Shown in pieces: positions 51,777 through 62,259 of a DNA stretch of 64,000 bases (position 1 is the stretch's first letter; each line of letters begins with the position of its first letter). The notes under the pieces are model-generated. The model did no database searches, had not been told where the DNA came from, and saw only the letters and a program-made list of their open reading frames with translations. The translations under genes were made by a program, and so were the position numbers. This DNA is from Hermatobates lingyangjiaoensis (lineage: Eukaryota; Arthropoda; Insecta; Hemiptera; Hermatobatidae), in NCBI GenBank assembly GCA_026182355.1, contig JAPFBL010000068.1, positions 5,583,001 through 5,647,000 of the forward strand, given 5' to 3'.

Positions 51777-53300
51777 CTAGCTGTCAACCCTCTTTGAAGT
51801 GGCTATTGCCCTCGTGACGAAAGTATCAAGTTTGAAGAGACCGTTACTAATGTTTATAATATTAGATCTATTAAATTTAATTAGAGACGATTCAATAATA
51901 TTTCTTAACAACATTGATTTTTCATAGGTAATAAATTTAGCTCCTGTCCAATCAATATGATGATTTTCATTTTTTATATGCAAGAATAAGGCACTACTTT
52001 TTTCCTGTCTACTTACGTTATATTGGTGTTGTTTTACACGTGTCTTTAATGATTTACCAGTTTGACCAATATAAATTTTATGGCAATTTTTGCACGGAAT
52101 TTTATAAATACCAGCGGACTCCAATTCGCTTGGAGAGTTTTTTATTAACATATTACCCACGTTATTACGATTAGAAAACACTATATTAAAATCAAGTTGT
52201 TTGGCTAATCTTGGAAGGGGGTCCAATGATTCGTGGTATGGCAAAACTATAGAATTTGATAATAAAAGGGGCTCTTTTGAAGTATTAGAGAAAGTTTTTT
52301 TAGCACCCTTCAAAGCTAAATCGATATAAGAAGAGGGGTATTTTAATGAAAGGGCAATTGACCTAATGTTATTAATCTCTTCATTAAGGAATTCAGGAGA
52401 TGAAACTCTTAAAGCTCTCAAAAACATATTTCTAAAAAACAGAAATTTTAACATTTTTTGGATGCGATGAATAAAAATGAACGTATGCAAGTACATTCGT
52501 AGGTTTTCTATATACACTAAAGCGTAACTCATTAGGTAACCTATGGATCAGGACATCTAAGAAGGGCAAATTACCACTTATTTCTTCTTCCATTGTGAAT
52601 TTGATTGTCGGCACTAATGAATTCAATTTTGTTAGGAAATCAACTTTATTTAAAGAATTGGGACAAATGCAAAGAATATCGTCAACATATCTATACCATT
52701 TAACATTTTTGGGCAAAATTGAGCTTAACATTTTACTTTCAAAAAACTCCATATATTAAATTACTTAGGAGGGGGGATAAACAGTTACCCATAGCAAGAC
52801 CAAATTTTTGTATGTAATAATTATTTTCAAATTGAAAATGACAATCTACCACACATAACTTAATTAACTCTATTATAGTGGTAGATGGAAGGGGAAGGGA
52901 ATAATTAATTAATTCCTCCTGGAGTAAGCTCAACAGATCAGTTACAGGTACATTCGTAAAAAGAGACTTCACATCGAAACTGATTAATCTATAATTTTTG
53001 TTCATGTTGACGCTTTTTAATTTTTTTAATTAAATCCACATTGTTTTTTATATGGCTGCCTGAAATTTTTCCAATTAAGGGGCTTAAAATACTTACTAAC
53101 CATTTCGACAAGCCATATGATGCCGAACCAACCGAACTCACAATTAAACGTATTGGGTAATTATCTTTATGTGTCTTGATCAACCCGTACATATATGGCA
53201 AAGAAGGGGATTTTGATATAAATTTAGTAATAAGATCGGGTTGATTTTTTAAGATAGTTTTAATTTTTTTATTAAATGAACTATTGACCCTATCCAAACA
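51777..53300 (-). pseudogene. PLE polyprotein: reverse transcriptase and GIY-YIG endonuclease, three frameshifts
   Basis: Homologous sequence reads through four pieces. The first (53297-52989) holds LPYMYGLIKTHK and YPIRLIVSSVGS. The second (53005-52739) holds SFDVKSLFTNVPV and GLAMGNCLSPLLSNL. The third (52752-52432) holds the catalytic YVDD at 52689-52678, then FLDVLIHR and VYRKPT. The fourth (52532-51777, homologous from about residue 33) holds the C-terminal endonuclease, with GIY at residues 141-143, CKNC at 147-150, YIG at 154-156 and NIIES with a Glu at 214. Breaks lie near 53010, near 52755 and in the A6 run 52434-52439. RT plus C-terminal GIY-YIG is the Penelope hallmark. In the family these domains copy the RNA and nick the target. 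No in-frame stop breaks the domains; the N-terminus is missing. Confidence 0.92.
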
Positions 53301-53314
53301 ATAGACCTATTGGT

Positions 53315-53575
53315 GTAAAACAACACCAATATAACGTAAGTAGACAGGAAAAAAGTAGTGCCTTATTCTTGCATATAAAAAATGAAAATCATCATATTGA
53401 TTGGACAGGAGCTAAATTTATTACCTATGAAAAATCAATGTTGTTAAGAAATATTATTGAATCGTCTCTAATTAAATTTAATAGATCTAATATTATAAAC
53501 ATTAGTAACGGTCTCTTCAAACTTGATACTTTCGTCACGAGGGCAATAGCCTCTTCAAAGAGGGTTGACAGCTAG
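53315..53575 (+). pseudogene. Inverted second copy of the PLE endonuclease C-terminus
   Basis: The frame reads VKQHQYNVSRQEKSSALFLH and on to SKRVDS and a stop. It is identical to the last part of the minus-strand endonuclease except one Thr-to-Ser change near the end (RAIASSKR against RAIATSKR). It begins after the GIY and YIG motifs, so it cannot encode a full nuclease. The first Met-initiated frame (53369) is not a genuine start. Confidence 0.92.
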
Positions 53576-53743
53576 CAGACAGTTTTTTACTTTTTCTTAC
53601 TGTACTCCTTTGTTTCCCCAAACATCCCTTTCTGGACATTAGTCCTTTCCTGTGCTTTCACCCTTTAAAATACCACTCTTCCCTCCCACTCTTCTCAACT
53701 CCTCACCAGATGTTTTCTGCATCTAGTGTTCAGTTGGGTTTTT

Positions 53744-53786
53744 GACTCTGACGAAGACCGCTTGTTACGGTTGAAAGATCTTAGTC
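53744..53786 (+). ncRNA. Hammerhead-ribozyme-like motif in PLE 3' UTR (candidate)
   Basis: Order: GACT, CTGACGA (53748-53754), extra A, GACCG / loop CTTGTTA / CGGTT (helix II), GAAA (53773-53776), GATC palindromic loop, T, T, AGTC. GACT pairs with AGTC as a four-pair helix I. Further copies: 51566-51608 (minus), 49064-49106 and 53959-54001 (plus). Hammerheads with very short helix III are known from Penelope-like elements. The extra base after CTGACGA is non-canonical. Confidence 0.5.
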
Positions 53787-53817
53787 TTGTTTTCCCATTT
53801 CTTATTGTGGTTTGATC

Positions 53818-53822
<5 letters not shown>

Positions 53823-53850
<28 letters not shown>

Positions 53851-53900
53851 CAATGAATATATATATATATATATATATGAATATATATATATATATATAT
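53823..53900. repeat. (TA)n tracts with PLE-end punctuation
   Basis: Three TA runs separated by CAATGAATA or GAATA pieces, which are minimal PLE terminal strings (compare ATCATTGAATATA at 53815). Confidence 0.85.
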
Positions 53901-54065
53901 CAATGATCAAACCACAATAAGAAATGGTTTTCTGCATCTAGTGTTCAGTTGGGTTTTTGACTCTGACGAAGACCGCTTGTTACGGTTGAAAGATCTTAGT
54001 CTTGTTTTCCCATTTCTTTTTGTGGTTTGATCATTGATTGTTGTTTCACGTGTTTATGTGAAATA
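53900..54065. mobile_element. Inverted PLE 3'-end dimer, asymmetric
   Basis: Left arm is a 30-base terminal stub (CAATGATCAAACCACAATAAG) on the minus strand. The right arm is a 125-base plus-strand 3' end from TTTTCTGCATCTAGTG to TTGTTTCACGTGTTTATGTG, including the intact core at 53959-54001. TA runs lie on both sides. Confidence 0.85.
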
Positions 54066-54330
54066 TTTATATATATATATATATATATATATCACTTAGT
54101 TAAACGAAACACGATCCAAACTGGACACAATACGAGTTCAAAATTCAAGAAGAGTAACACACAGAGTCAGGCAAAGACGGTAAAGACCGTTGCGTCTACA
54201 ACGTGGTTGGTCTCCCTTTCTCTTTTCTCCTGAAGACGGATTACCCAAAAATTGGAGTCTGTAAGTGTGTTTTCTTACTCTGTATGTTACTCTTCTTGAA
54301 TTTTGAACTCGTATATATATATACACTCAG
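54066..54330. mobile_element. Palindromic PLE-like unit (second type)
   Basis: ACGAGTTCAAAATTCAAGAA plus GAGTAACACACAGAGT (54131-54166) is mirrored by ACTCTGTATGTTACTCTTCT, TGAATTTTGAACTCGT (54277-54312). The interior has TCCTGAAGACGGATTACCC, AAAAATTGGAGTC, a decayed CTGAAGA...GAAA core. A relative in the other orientation is at 44548-44690. TA runs flank it. Confidence 0.65.
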
Positions 54331-54452
54331 CATCATCGAAAAAACGTCATAAAACGATTTTGGGGCCCTCAAAACAAGTAAATATTTAAAATCTCGATAC
54401 CGTTTTTTCATGATCACTGTACTTTACTTGCAGTAAAGTAAAAAGAGAGAAG
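54325..54452 (-). repeat. Family A repeat, left-end fragment
   Basis: Reverse orientation: CATCATCGAAAAAACGTCAT, AAAACGATTTTGGGGCC, AATCTCGATACCG, TCATGATCACTGTACTTTAC, TTGCAGTAAAGTAAAAA. About 130 bases of the left end only, directly beside a TA-bounded PLE-like unit. Confidence 0.8.
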
Positions 54453-55450
54453 AGTGCTTCTCCAGTGTTATTCACTTGTAACGAAAATTTAGACAGAGAA
54501 AGATATCACCTTACTGACACTGGTTGTTATTACTTATAACCACGAGGAACACTACGCGCTCGAAACACTTAGTTTTGTAAATAAAACTTTGTTTATAGGG
54601 ACTTTGTCCACACCTTCAAAGTATAAGTAAATACCACATAATAACAAACTCAGAACTAGAAAACAAAGTTACATTAGCATAAAACTAGCATACACCTTTC
54701 TACAAACTAAGATTTGCATCAATGACAATTTGGATTCCAGATATTTTTTACTTTGAATTCTGTTCGCTAAAAGATTAGGTATCTCTAAATACTCGTTTCT
54801 GGTATTGTCATTTTATTAGTATACATTTAAAATATGCTTTGATTGAACAAAATATATTTTCTACTCAACATTTTCCGTTGTTGCAATGCATAGCGTTTCT
54901 GTACCTCTGAAATAATTGTATGTTCTCTAGGGCTCCCACCACGCAGGCCTGTTATTGAAGTTCTTTTTTCAAACTCACAGACGTGGAACATTTGTTTATC
55001 TTTTTGTTGTTGGTTTCTGTTTCCATCATTTGATGGTCATAATATCTGTAGTGGTTGACACGCTAGAAATAGAAATTCTCGAGATCCCAAACATAAGACT
55101 TCAACAACAACTACTAAAAACTGATCTTTAAATATGTATATTAGTCAAAATGTTGAAACAAATTTTACCTTGATTAGATGACTTTAATTATAGTAAAGAA
55201 GAAGAAAAATGCAAGGCTATCAAAACTCATGAAATTTCCTTTACCTCTGCCTAATATATTATTGTTACATGTTAAACATTCACAAATAAACCATGTGGAA
55301 CAATCGTAGGTGAATCTATCAAGTTTTTTATGTTGTTATATAGTTTCACACTGCATTTAATTCAGATGTATACTAAATTGTTTTCTCTGTATTATTGCAA
55401 AAGTATTTTGGTCAGTTTGAGTGATATGTTGTTGATTTTTTTATAATGTT
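54453..55450. other. AT-rich DNA, no gene seen
   Basis: Near 54535-54575, ACCACGAGGAACACTACGCG, CTCGAAACACTTAG has the look of a decayed ribozyme-like core but is too diverged to call. No open frame of note. Confidence 0.45.
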
Positions 55451-55454
55451 GGGA

Positions 55455-55700
55455 AAGTTATGAAGAAGATAAGAAGAGGCCGAGAGCGGCGAGATGAGAG
55501 GATATTAGGAATTCGGAGAAGGGCATGTAGGGCAGCGCAGCAAGGACAGGGAGTTCAAAGAGGCCGCCTAATCCACCGGCGTCGCACGTCCCCTCCATTA
55601 ACATATCAGATTGGCTGGAGCCGGTCAAGTCGCGCCAAATTCATAAACCACCAACTACTGCGCACCAAAGTAACCTTACCAATCTATCTATCATCTCGTC
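55455..55700. other. GC-rich island with purine-to-pyrimidine switch
   Basis: Left side is strongly purine-rich (GAAGAAGATAAGAAGAGGCC; GGCGAGATGAGAGG; GGAGAAGGGCATGTAGGGC). Right of about 55565 it turns C-rich (GCCTAATCCACCGGCGTCGC; CGTCCCCTCC; CACCAACTACTGCGCACC). A 122-residue frame (55460-55828) crosses it with an Arg-rich N-half that mirrors the purine composition. No motif supports a protein, but it is the longest non-transposon frame in the window, so I note it. Confidence 0.5.
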
Positions 55701-55829
55701 ATATTCTTCATTTCCAATTCCCTATTTCCCCGACATTTTTTTTATTTCCTCAAATTAGTCAGTTTGTAGTTTTTATAATATACATTCTGAGTTCTGAGAA
55801 TATTGGAAGAACAAAAAATGGAACTTGAC

Positions 55830-56915
55830 AGTTTATTCCCCTTTAGCTGTCTGTTCGGAATTCCTTATATCAATCACGTCCACCCTATCACGTAACAAAG
55901 CAGCGACAAGGAGACACACTCGCCTGACATGAAACTTGTCAATTTTTATACCAGCTACTACTTTTCTAAATTCTTAAAAATATTTTGGTCATAACTATGA
56001 GGAAATTTGTGTATAAACATGAACAGATGTATATATATAAATTTAGAAAACTAGAAAAATTGTGAATTGTTACTAATTGTTTTATGATCATAATAGAAAG
56101 AACAACTGACTTAGTAGAAAAAATCTGTAATTTTCAGTGATCTAATTTATGTTAACTAAGACATAATTTAACATATTAATGTTATTTAATGTTAACATTA
56201 AATTTACCTCTGACATATTTATTATTCATAATAAAGTTTCAATTTTCGTACCTTAAAAATGAATGAATCTAATATGAGACGAAATAAATTTACAATTTTT
56301 CATTAATATAAGGAATCACATTTTAATAAAATTATTTATTCGTATCATTGAGCTAAGAAAGTAATCAAAAGCTCTATAATTTTGAAAAATTGTGGAGTTG
56401 ACGAAAGTCATAAAAGAGCAGACCATTATTCAACCACTTAGCTGGGAAAGATCCGGTGTAGAGATTTGACCTAGACGGTGGAATAAAAACACTGAGTTAC
56501 TGCAAATAACAAGCAATTGTTCAGTGTTAAGAGAGGTGAAATACTTATCCACTAAATGACTGAGAATACATTCACACCTGAGAATGCAATTGTTTAATAT
56601 TTTTTGTACTGGTCATGTGTTTCAGATGAAAGACATATTATGTTTATAACAGTGTACTTTGTCATAAATAATGTAGCAAAACAATAACACCTGAACAATT
56701 CTTTTACTTTTAAACAAACTCTGAAAATCAAAAGTTTTAAATTAAGTTGAATTTCAGAGAAACTTCGACGATGTTATATAACTTCTTAAAAATAAGATGC
56801 ATTTTTCTAATAACACTACTAGCATTTCTGTAGTCCAGGCAATAGTACCATTTTTTATTCGAATAGATTAGCTGAAAGGTTTGCACCTTGAGCAAAAACA
56901 AAAAAGGATGAATGA
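55830..56915. other. AT-rich DNA, no gene seen
   Basis: No supported feature. Confidence 0.5.
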
Positions 56916-56919
56916 AAAG

Positions 56920-57180
56920 AGTGGTTGTGATTAGATAAGGGAGACGGGAGAGGGAGTGTTTGTGGCGACAGGGCGGGGTGTCAAGCCATTAGCAGCCGGC
57001 AGGCCAGGTAGAGCCCTTCCACCCTTCTAATGATAACCTCCCGCCTTTCCACACTCTGTCCACTAAACCAATATGATTCATCATTCCAACCAATTCACTC
57101 AGCAACATCCCCAGAGGTTTTTCCTGCAAAATGACTGTCTTAAGGAATTCCATCTCTCTTCGAGTAGAACACTCATTCAA
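56920..57180. other. GC-rich island with purine-to-pyrimidine switch
   Basis: Left: AAGGGAGACGGGAGAGGGAG, GGCGACAGGGCGGGGTG. Right of about 56995: CCCTTCCACCCTTC, CCTCCCGCCTTTCCACAC. A 63-residue minus-strand frame is unrecognised. Confidence 0.5.
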
Positions 57181-58225
57181 TATACCTGAGTTATTTTGAG
57201 ACTTCCCAAATTATCCCAAATCTTTAATAATTTTAAAAACATTTGAAAAAAGTCTTAATTTACGAAAAATATTTCGTTTTCAATCCAATTGTTGTTAAAT
57301 TTTTATATACATTCCCCTAAGATTCCTGTGTCAAATTCAATTAGTAACTTTAAAAAATATCAGCATCCAACTGGCTTTGTGTGAAAATTATTTAATTATT
57401 AAAACCTATTTAAATGATTAACTATAACAAAGGCATTAATGAAGTTGAACTGCAGTTCAAAGATGACAGAGAGCCGAGGTAAACAAAACTGTTTTCCTTT
57501 CAGGCATTGATTTTGTATATTTGTTACAGTCCTGTTAGAATTTGTTACTTTTTAATTTTCAAAAATACTTCAAGTGAAATTATCTGTTTTATCACCTGAT
57601 TCGTGTCAGATATTTAACGTTACTTTATGATAAAACCTGAAATAAGGAATAATTTCTTATTTGATTCAGAGGTAGAAGTTAACATGAATCAAAAACGATT
57701 CAATTCATTAACATGTGAGACGAAGTTGTTGTTTAGAAGACTGAGAGTTTTCAAAAATGAGTGGTTAGTGAATCAAATGTTGGACCAGTAAATGAAAACA
57801 TTAAAAAATGTACTCCTTGAAGCAATGACCTTTATATTGTTTACAATGTTATATTGAAAAAAGAATAAGAATCATGTAACGACTGGTGGGTCAGGTGTGT
57901 TGCTGTACTGTTGCAATATCGTATAACACGATTGATTACACGATGTATTGTAGTCGTACAATGTTACAACAGAAAAACATAGTGATGACCTTCGAAAATT
58001 CTTGTGGTCAACATTAGGAATGACCCTACTGAAGTTACTAAATTCTTCAGCCAATTCAACTAATATGAAAGAAAATTAATGGGAGCAATGCTGAATTTTT
58101 TTACTCTGGTTAAGACATTGATATGTATTTCACATGTTCTTTGTGTGATCTTGTTCTAATATCAAACTAAGAAATTCAGAAATGGGAGTAAGACCTTTTA
58201 ACAAAAGCAACTGATCATTTTCGAC
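57181..58225. other. AT-rich DNA, no gene seen
   Basis: No supported feature. A 60-residue minus-strand frame at 57872-58054 has no motif. Confidence 0.5.
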
Positions 58226-58229
58226 CTGT

Positions 58230-58335
58230 ACTAGTGTGACTCTGACAAAGACCAGTTGTTTAGTTAAAAGATCCTGGTCCCACTTCTGAATTTCTAACAG
58301 TGGTTTGTTGAGTTTTATTTGAAGTAAACCTGCCC
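58230..58335 (+). repeat. Diverged PLE-like 3' end
   Basis: GTGACTCTGACAAAGACCAG, TTAAAAGATCCTGGTCCCAC, TTCTGAATTTCTAACAGTGG, TTTGTTGAG parallels the PLE 3' UTR at 53740-53820 and the older copy at 6330. It lies just downstream of the Helitron coding remnant. Confidence 0.55.
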
Positions 58336-58437
58336 TTCTTTGAATGGTGCTTTTTCAAAAAAATCAAAGATGATACATGGTATTCCAAATATCATTAAAA
58401 ATAATAGAATAGTAGAAAATATCATTATTAGTACAGT

Positions 58438-59125
58438 GTTAAGCAAATGACTGCATACACCACATTAGCTGTCTGTCCTTCAGGTTGATGGGAGAACAAA
58501 GAGTTGGAACCTCTGATTCTTGAGCAAGCAATATACAGTTGACCATGTGAGAAAAACTTGGTCTCACTCTCTTCAATTCCTTTGGTAAATAGAGTTCCCT
58601 CTTGCGCCTTAGTTACCGTAATTGCAAAACAGACGCTGACGGGACATTGCAATCATTTAAATGGAAATGGATAGTGGCATGGAATCAATGGTATGCGTGG
58701 TATACACACAGACTTCCCTGTACCACATCCAGTCATGATATCCGCCTTTATGGCGTGTCTGTGTAGAGCACGAACTCAGAGTCGTATCCCGTTGCACACT
58801 TTTGGACACTCAAGTTTTGTAACATGAAATTTCTAACTGATACTAAATCACAGCATAATTGGTGGTCCTATTTTATGTTTTTATTCATGATCATGAGCAA
58901 GCAGTCCAGGAACAGTCACGGAGTCAAGAAATTCAGTTGAATAATGAAGTGCTTCCTCATCACTAATAACTTTGTTTACTGACTTGTAAGTTCTACCTTC
59001 GGCTTGATATAGCGTAAGAACTTGTTTGTTGATTTTTTTCTGCCTGTTCATTAGTAAGGGTTGAGAATTGCTCCTTCACAAAGCCATTTATTCTGAATAG
59101 ATAGTACATATTGAACTCTGGGAAA
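58438..59125 (-). pseudogene. Helitron Rep/helicase, C-terminal helicase remnant
   Basis: Several minus-strand frames together read like the end of a Helitron PIF1-type helicase. First come WLCEGAIL and NKQVLTLYQAEGRTYKSVNK, then DEEALHYSTEFLDSVTVPGL. Then IKADIMTGCGTGKSVCIPRI and PLIPCHYPFPFK. Last comes the ORF 58652-58428 with CPVSVCFAITVTKAQEGTLF, FSHGQLYIACSRIRGSNS and TANVVYAVI. These correspond to the family's 'WLCERAIL', 'TxYPTEFLNS', 'IPRIPLIPSDxPFxFKRxQFPVxxxFAMTINKAQGQ' and 'FSHGQLYVAxSRV' blocks. Frameshifts and stops lie between pieces. No Rep domain or CTRR-hairpin end was found nearby. A host PIF1-like pseudogene is an alternative. Confidence 0.82.
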
Positions 59126-59224
59126 CAGCTTGTCAAGAAGCTCAAATACGCAATATATTCATACACGCAAATGAAATTAAAATCAACTAACAATACTACT
59201 TGTTACACCTGTATATTTTCAAAA

Positions 59225-59595
59225 TAAACAGGTCTTTGTAGTTAGCCTAACACGGCTTAGAAGTTCATAACTTCGCTTCTCCGTTGAATTTTCAATCGAT
59301 TTAAAGCTTAGATTTTAAGTCAGACATACTCAAATCTAGTGTCAAAGTTTCAGCTTGCTATGTCCCATGGTGGCTGAATTTAGTAGTGACAAAATTTTGT
59401 GCTTTAAAGGTCCATAACTTCGCTTCTATATTGATTTCCAATCCATTTAGAGCCTATATTTTAAGTTGGATATACATAAATTTACTGTCAAAGTTTCAGC
59501 ATATAGGTCTTCTGCTGGTTGAGTTTACTTGTGACAAAATTTTCCGGACAAACCGACATACCGACGGACAAAAATTTCTCTAATGGTGGATTCGG
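59225..59595 (+). repeat. Imperfect tandem duplication (two ~120-base units)
   Basis: CATAACTTCGCTTCTCCGTTGA ... GTCAAAGTTTCAGCTTG (59268-59360) is repeated as CATAACTTCGCTTCTATATTGA ... GTCAAAGTTTCAGCATA (59413-59505). After the second unit comes GGACAAACCGACATACCGAC, a phrase of a kind often seen at the edge of old arthropod transposons. Function unknown. Confidence 0.6.
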
Positions 59596-59604
59596 TTTCT
59601 CTAA

Positions 59605-60085
59605 TGTATGAAACGTAGGAAAAACTTGAAATGAGTCCGTTTTAAGGAATGTACAGAACTGTAACGCCCCTTTGGTGAATGTAATTTTGAAAACAATTAT
59701 CTCAACTTACCCTCCGCATAAGATTCTATTTTTAAGTACAGTTTCATTTTGAACAGTCAAACTGTGTGGCTTGTATCGCTCTCACAAGCTTTCAGAATGA
59801 ATTATAATTCAAAATGTTTACATTTTATTAAAAAAAAGTATTTTAATTAAAAGTATTTAAAGCTGTCGTTTTAAAATTCTGAACATATTTTTTGTTAATT
59901 CCATTCGTAGCTTCAAAGGGAATGTAAAATTTTCAAAACTCTATTTCAGTAGTTTAGGAGAAAAAAAATGTAGTTTAAAAACAGGTTTTTGGTAAAAAGA
60001 AGTGACTTTACTATCATACATAATTGCACCCAAACAATAGGGCTCATCTACTCTATTAGGCCCATTTTTGTGTAAAACAAAGTCA
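59605..60085 (-). repeat. Family A repeat, internal fragment
   Basis: Reverse orientation of the internal blocks: AACGCCCCTTTGGTGAATG, AACAATTATCTCAACTTACC, TTGTATCGCTCTCACAAGC, AATGAATTATAATTCAAAATG, then AAACAGGTTTTTGGTAAAAA and GGCCCATTTTTGTG. This matches 47560-47980 in reverse. Neither end tag is present. Confidence 0.75.
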
Positions 60086-60402
60086 GCATTGTTTGCTCTC
60101 TGATGACATACATTGAAAGGCTTCAGACCATTTATTTCTATTGTTTTGTGGTTTAAGCTTCATTGATTGCATCATATGTTTATTTATTGTGATTTTTCTG
60201 CATATATATGTAAGCTGACAACACTGCTGTCAGCTGACATGAGTGTAACCTTCCAAAATATGGTGTCTAATGTTTATTTACTTTTATATAGACTTATTAT
60301 TTAATTCTGTTAAGATTATTAATATCAGTTATTAATTGTTCTTAATTCGGAGTGTTAACGTGTAATTTAATTTTTGTTTATAAAATAAAATCACGTCTTA
60401 TA

Positions 60403-60425
60403 TATATATATATATATATATATAT
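60403..60425. repeat. (TA)n tract
   Basis: A short TA repeat without an obvious adjoining PLE end. Confidence 0.85.
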
Positions 60426-60429
60426 GTTT

Positions 60430-62255
60430 CAGTAAGTACGATCAGAGTAAGTATGATGTTAACTTGATGGTTTATCTATTTTTGATTGCATGGGCCATCG
60501 GAAAAGAAATATGCTCGTAAAGGATGTTTTCAGTGTGTGTGCGTAGTGTCACAGTGGAATAAAGAAACATAAATTCTATTATCGGTGCCATCCGCAATTA
60601 TTTTAAGAAAGACTTTAAAAAAAAAGAATTACAAAGAAGCTAAATAATTATTAATGATATAAGCAAATAATGTCATAAATAATATATTGTTAATTAGATT
60701 AAAGGCAGATTCAGAGAAAGTTGATATTCCCTTGTTGTTAGGAGAGATTTGTGCAGAGGTAGTATAAGTTAGGTTTTAAGTCAATCCGACATAAGTTAAG
60801 CGAGAACTTACCTTTGCCACAATAGCTGAAGCCAGTCGAGAAAGTAAGTTTGAAACAATAAGCAGCACAAACAAAAGGCTTGGGTATATCAAATTTCTTT
60901 CAGCTAAACTCTTGTTTCTTGAAACTTCATGAAAGAGCCAGTTTGCACTTCAGAACCTTCCTTTTGCTTTAGTCTCCCTTTTTGGAAACTTAAACAGGAG
61001 AACCTAAATAAATCAGTTTTCAAATGAATTTACATCTTGAGAGTTGAATATGCTTTCATAACAAATGTTCGAGAAGAACATAGCTAAAATTGCATTCTTC
61101 TTATTGACGGTGAATCATTTACTACTTGTAAAGGATTTCGGAAAATAAAATATAGCTTTAGAGACATGACAGTGTAAGATCATCCACTAGAATACATTTC
61201 CTAGGCTATGCATTTTTCATATTGCTTTTCAGTTCAGCATACATGTTGTGTGTGTCACTGGTTGCAACACGACATATATATATTTCTTGAAGCAGTTCTA
61301 TTTACAAGTTAAATATGAGGAAGACGTATTTCATTAATATTCTGCTTATTATTTGCTTGAATGTAGTGGTAATTTGTATTTTGTTCTTTCCTCTTCACGC
61401 TTAACCTTACTTTTCTTTCCTTTCTTGGTAGTATCAAATATAATCAGCCATAAAATATCAATAACACATAAACAACTAAGTTTGAGATACGAACCCACAT
61501 ATTTTTGACAAAACTAGCTAAGTCGAAGAGTTTTCATAAAACAGTAATGCTCATTACAATAATACTATTGAGACATAAATAATATGTGTGTTGTACAAAA
61601 TATTCAAGTTTCTTACAGATAATGGATATAATAATTAGTTTACAAGTAGTTGTATTTGTGCATGAAGGTTTCGTTAACACGAAGACGTATGTATTCTAGA
61701 AAATTCAAAGTAATAGTAGTTATAATATTAGTATCAGTATGGTGAGAATTTATTTACTAGACAAACACGCTTCAAATAGATCATTTACTGCCACCACCCG
61801 GTGAATACTTACAAACTAAATCCCGTAAGCATATTGAACTAAAGATAACAAAAATGCATTTTATTTTATATGATCGGAAATCACTACTGGACGACTACCT
61901 GGAACAGAAAGATTCATTGATTTTTAGAAATACCAACTTTCAGTATTTCACGTGTTTACTGAAAAATCTTGTAAATAATATATCGAAGTGTTATAATGTA
62001 GTAGAACATACGTGGGTCTACAATTAAGAAAATCACAAATATATATAGCAAACGAAAAGAGAAAAGTTCTTAAGAGATTTTACCTGTCACCCCATTTTCA
62101 TAAGAACTAATGAAATGCAAGGGAACCAAGGAGGTGAGAAATACAAAGAGATGTAGGAGGTAACTCAGTAAATGAAAGATATTTTCAGGACCATTATGCA
62201 TCAATCCCAACACCTGTGAAAATGACAGAAAGACAGTCATTCAACAACTTTCTCG
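60430..62255. other. AT-rich DNA, no gene seen
   Basis: Long AT-rich interval without supported features. Confidence 0.5.
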
Positions 62256-62259
62256 CATC

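Larger units (their letters stand above)
51500..53823. mobile_element. Penelope-like element: 5'-truncated copy plus inverted partial copy
   Basis: The main copy runs on the minus strand from about 53300 (5' truncation inside the reverse transcriptase) to its 3' end near 51500. A second, shorter copy on the plus strand covers 53313-53823. The arms 51520-52039 and 53313-53823 are near-perfect reverse complements (about 0.5 kb), so the two copies meet 5' to 5' and both 3' ends point outward into TA repeats. The few differences between arms indicate a recent, single-event origin or conversion. The 3' UTR holds the hammerhead-like core in each arm (51566-51608 minus, 53744-53786 plus). Confidence 0.9.

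Noticed and set aside
51777..52532. Intact standalone GIY-YIG protein
   Set aside because: Its first ~32 residues are out-of-frame RT sequence. The domain is the C-terminal part of a frameshifted PLE ORF.
54535..54575. Another hammerhead-like core
   Set aside because: GAGGAACAC...CTCGAAACAC is suggestive, but the CTGANGA block and pairing arms cannot be supported.
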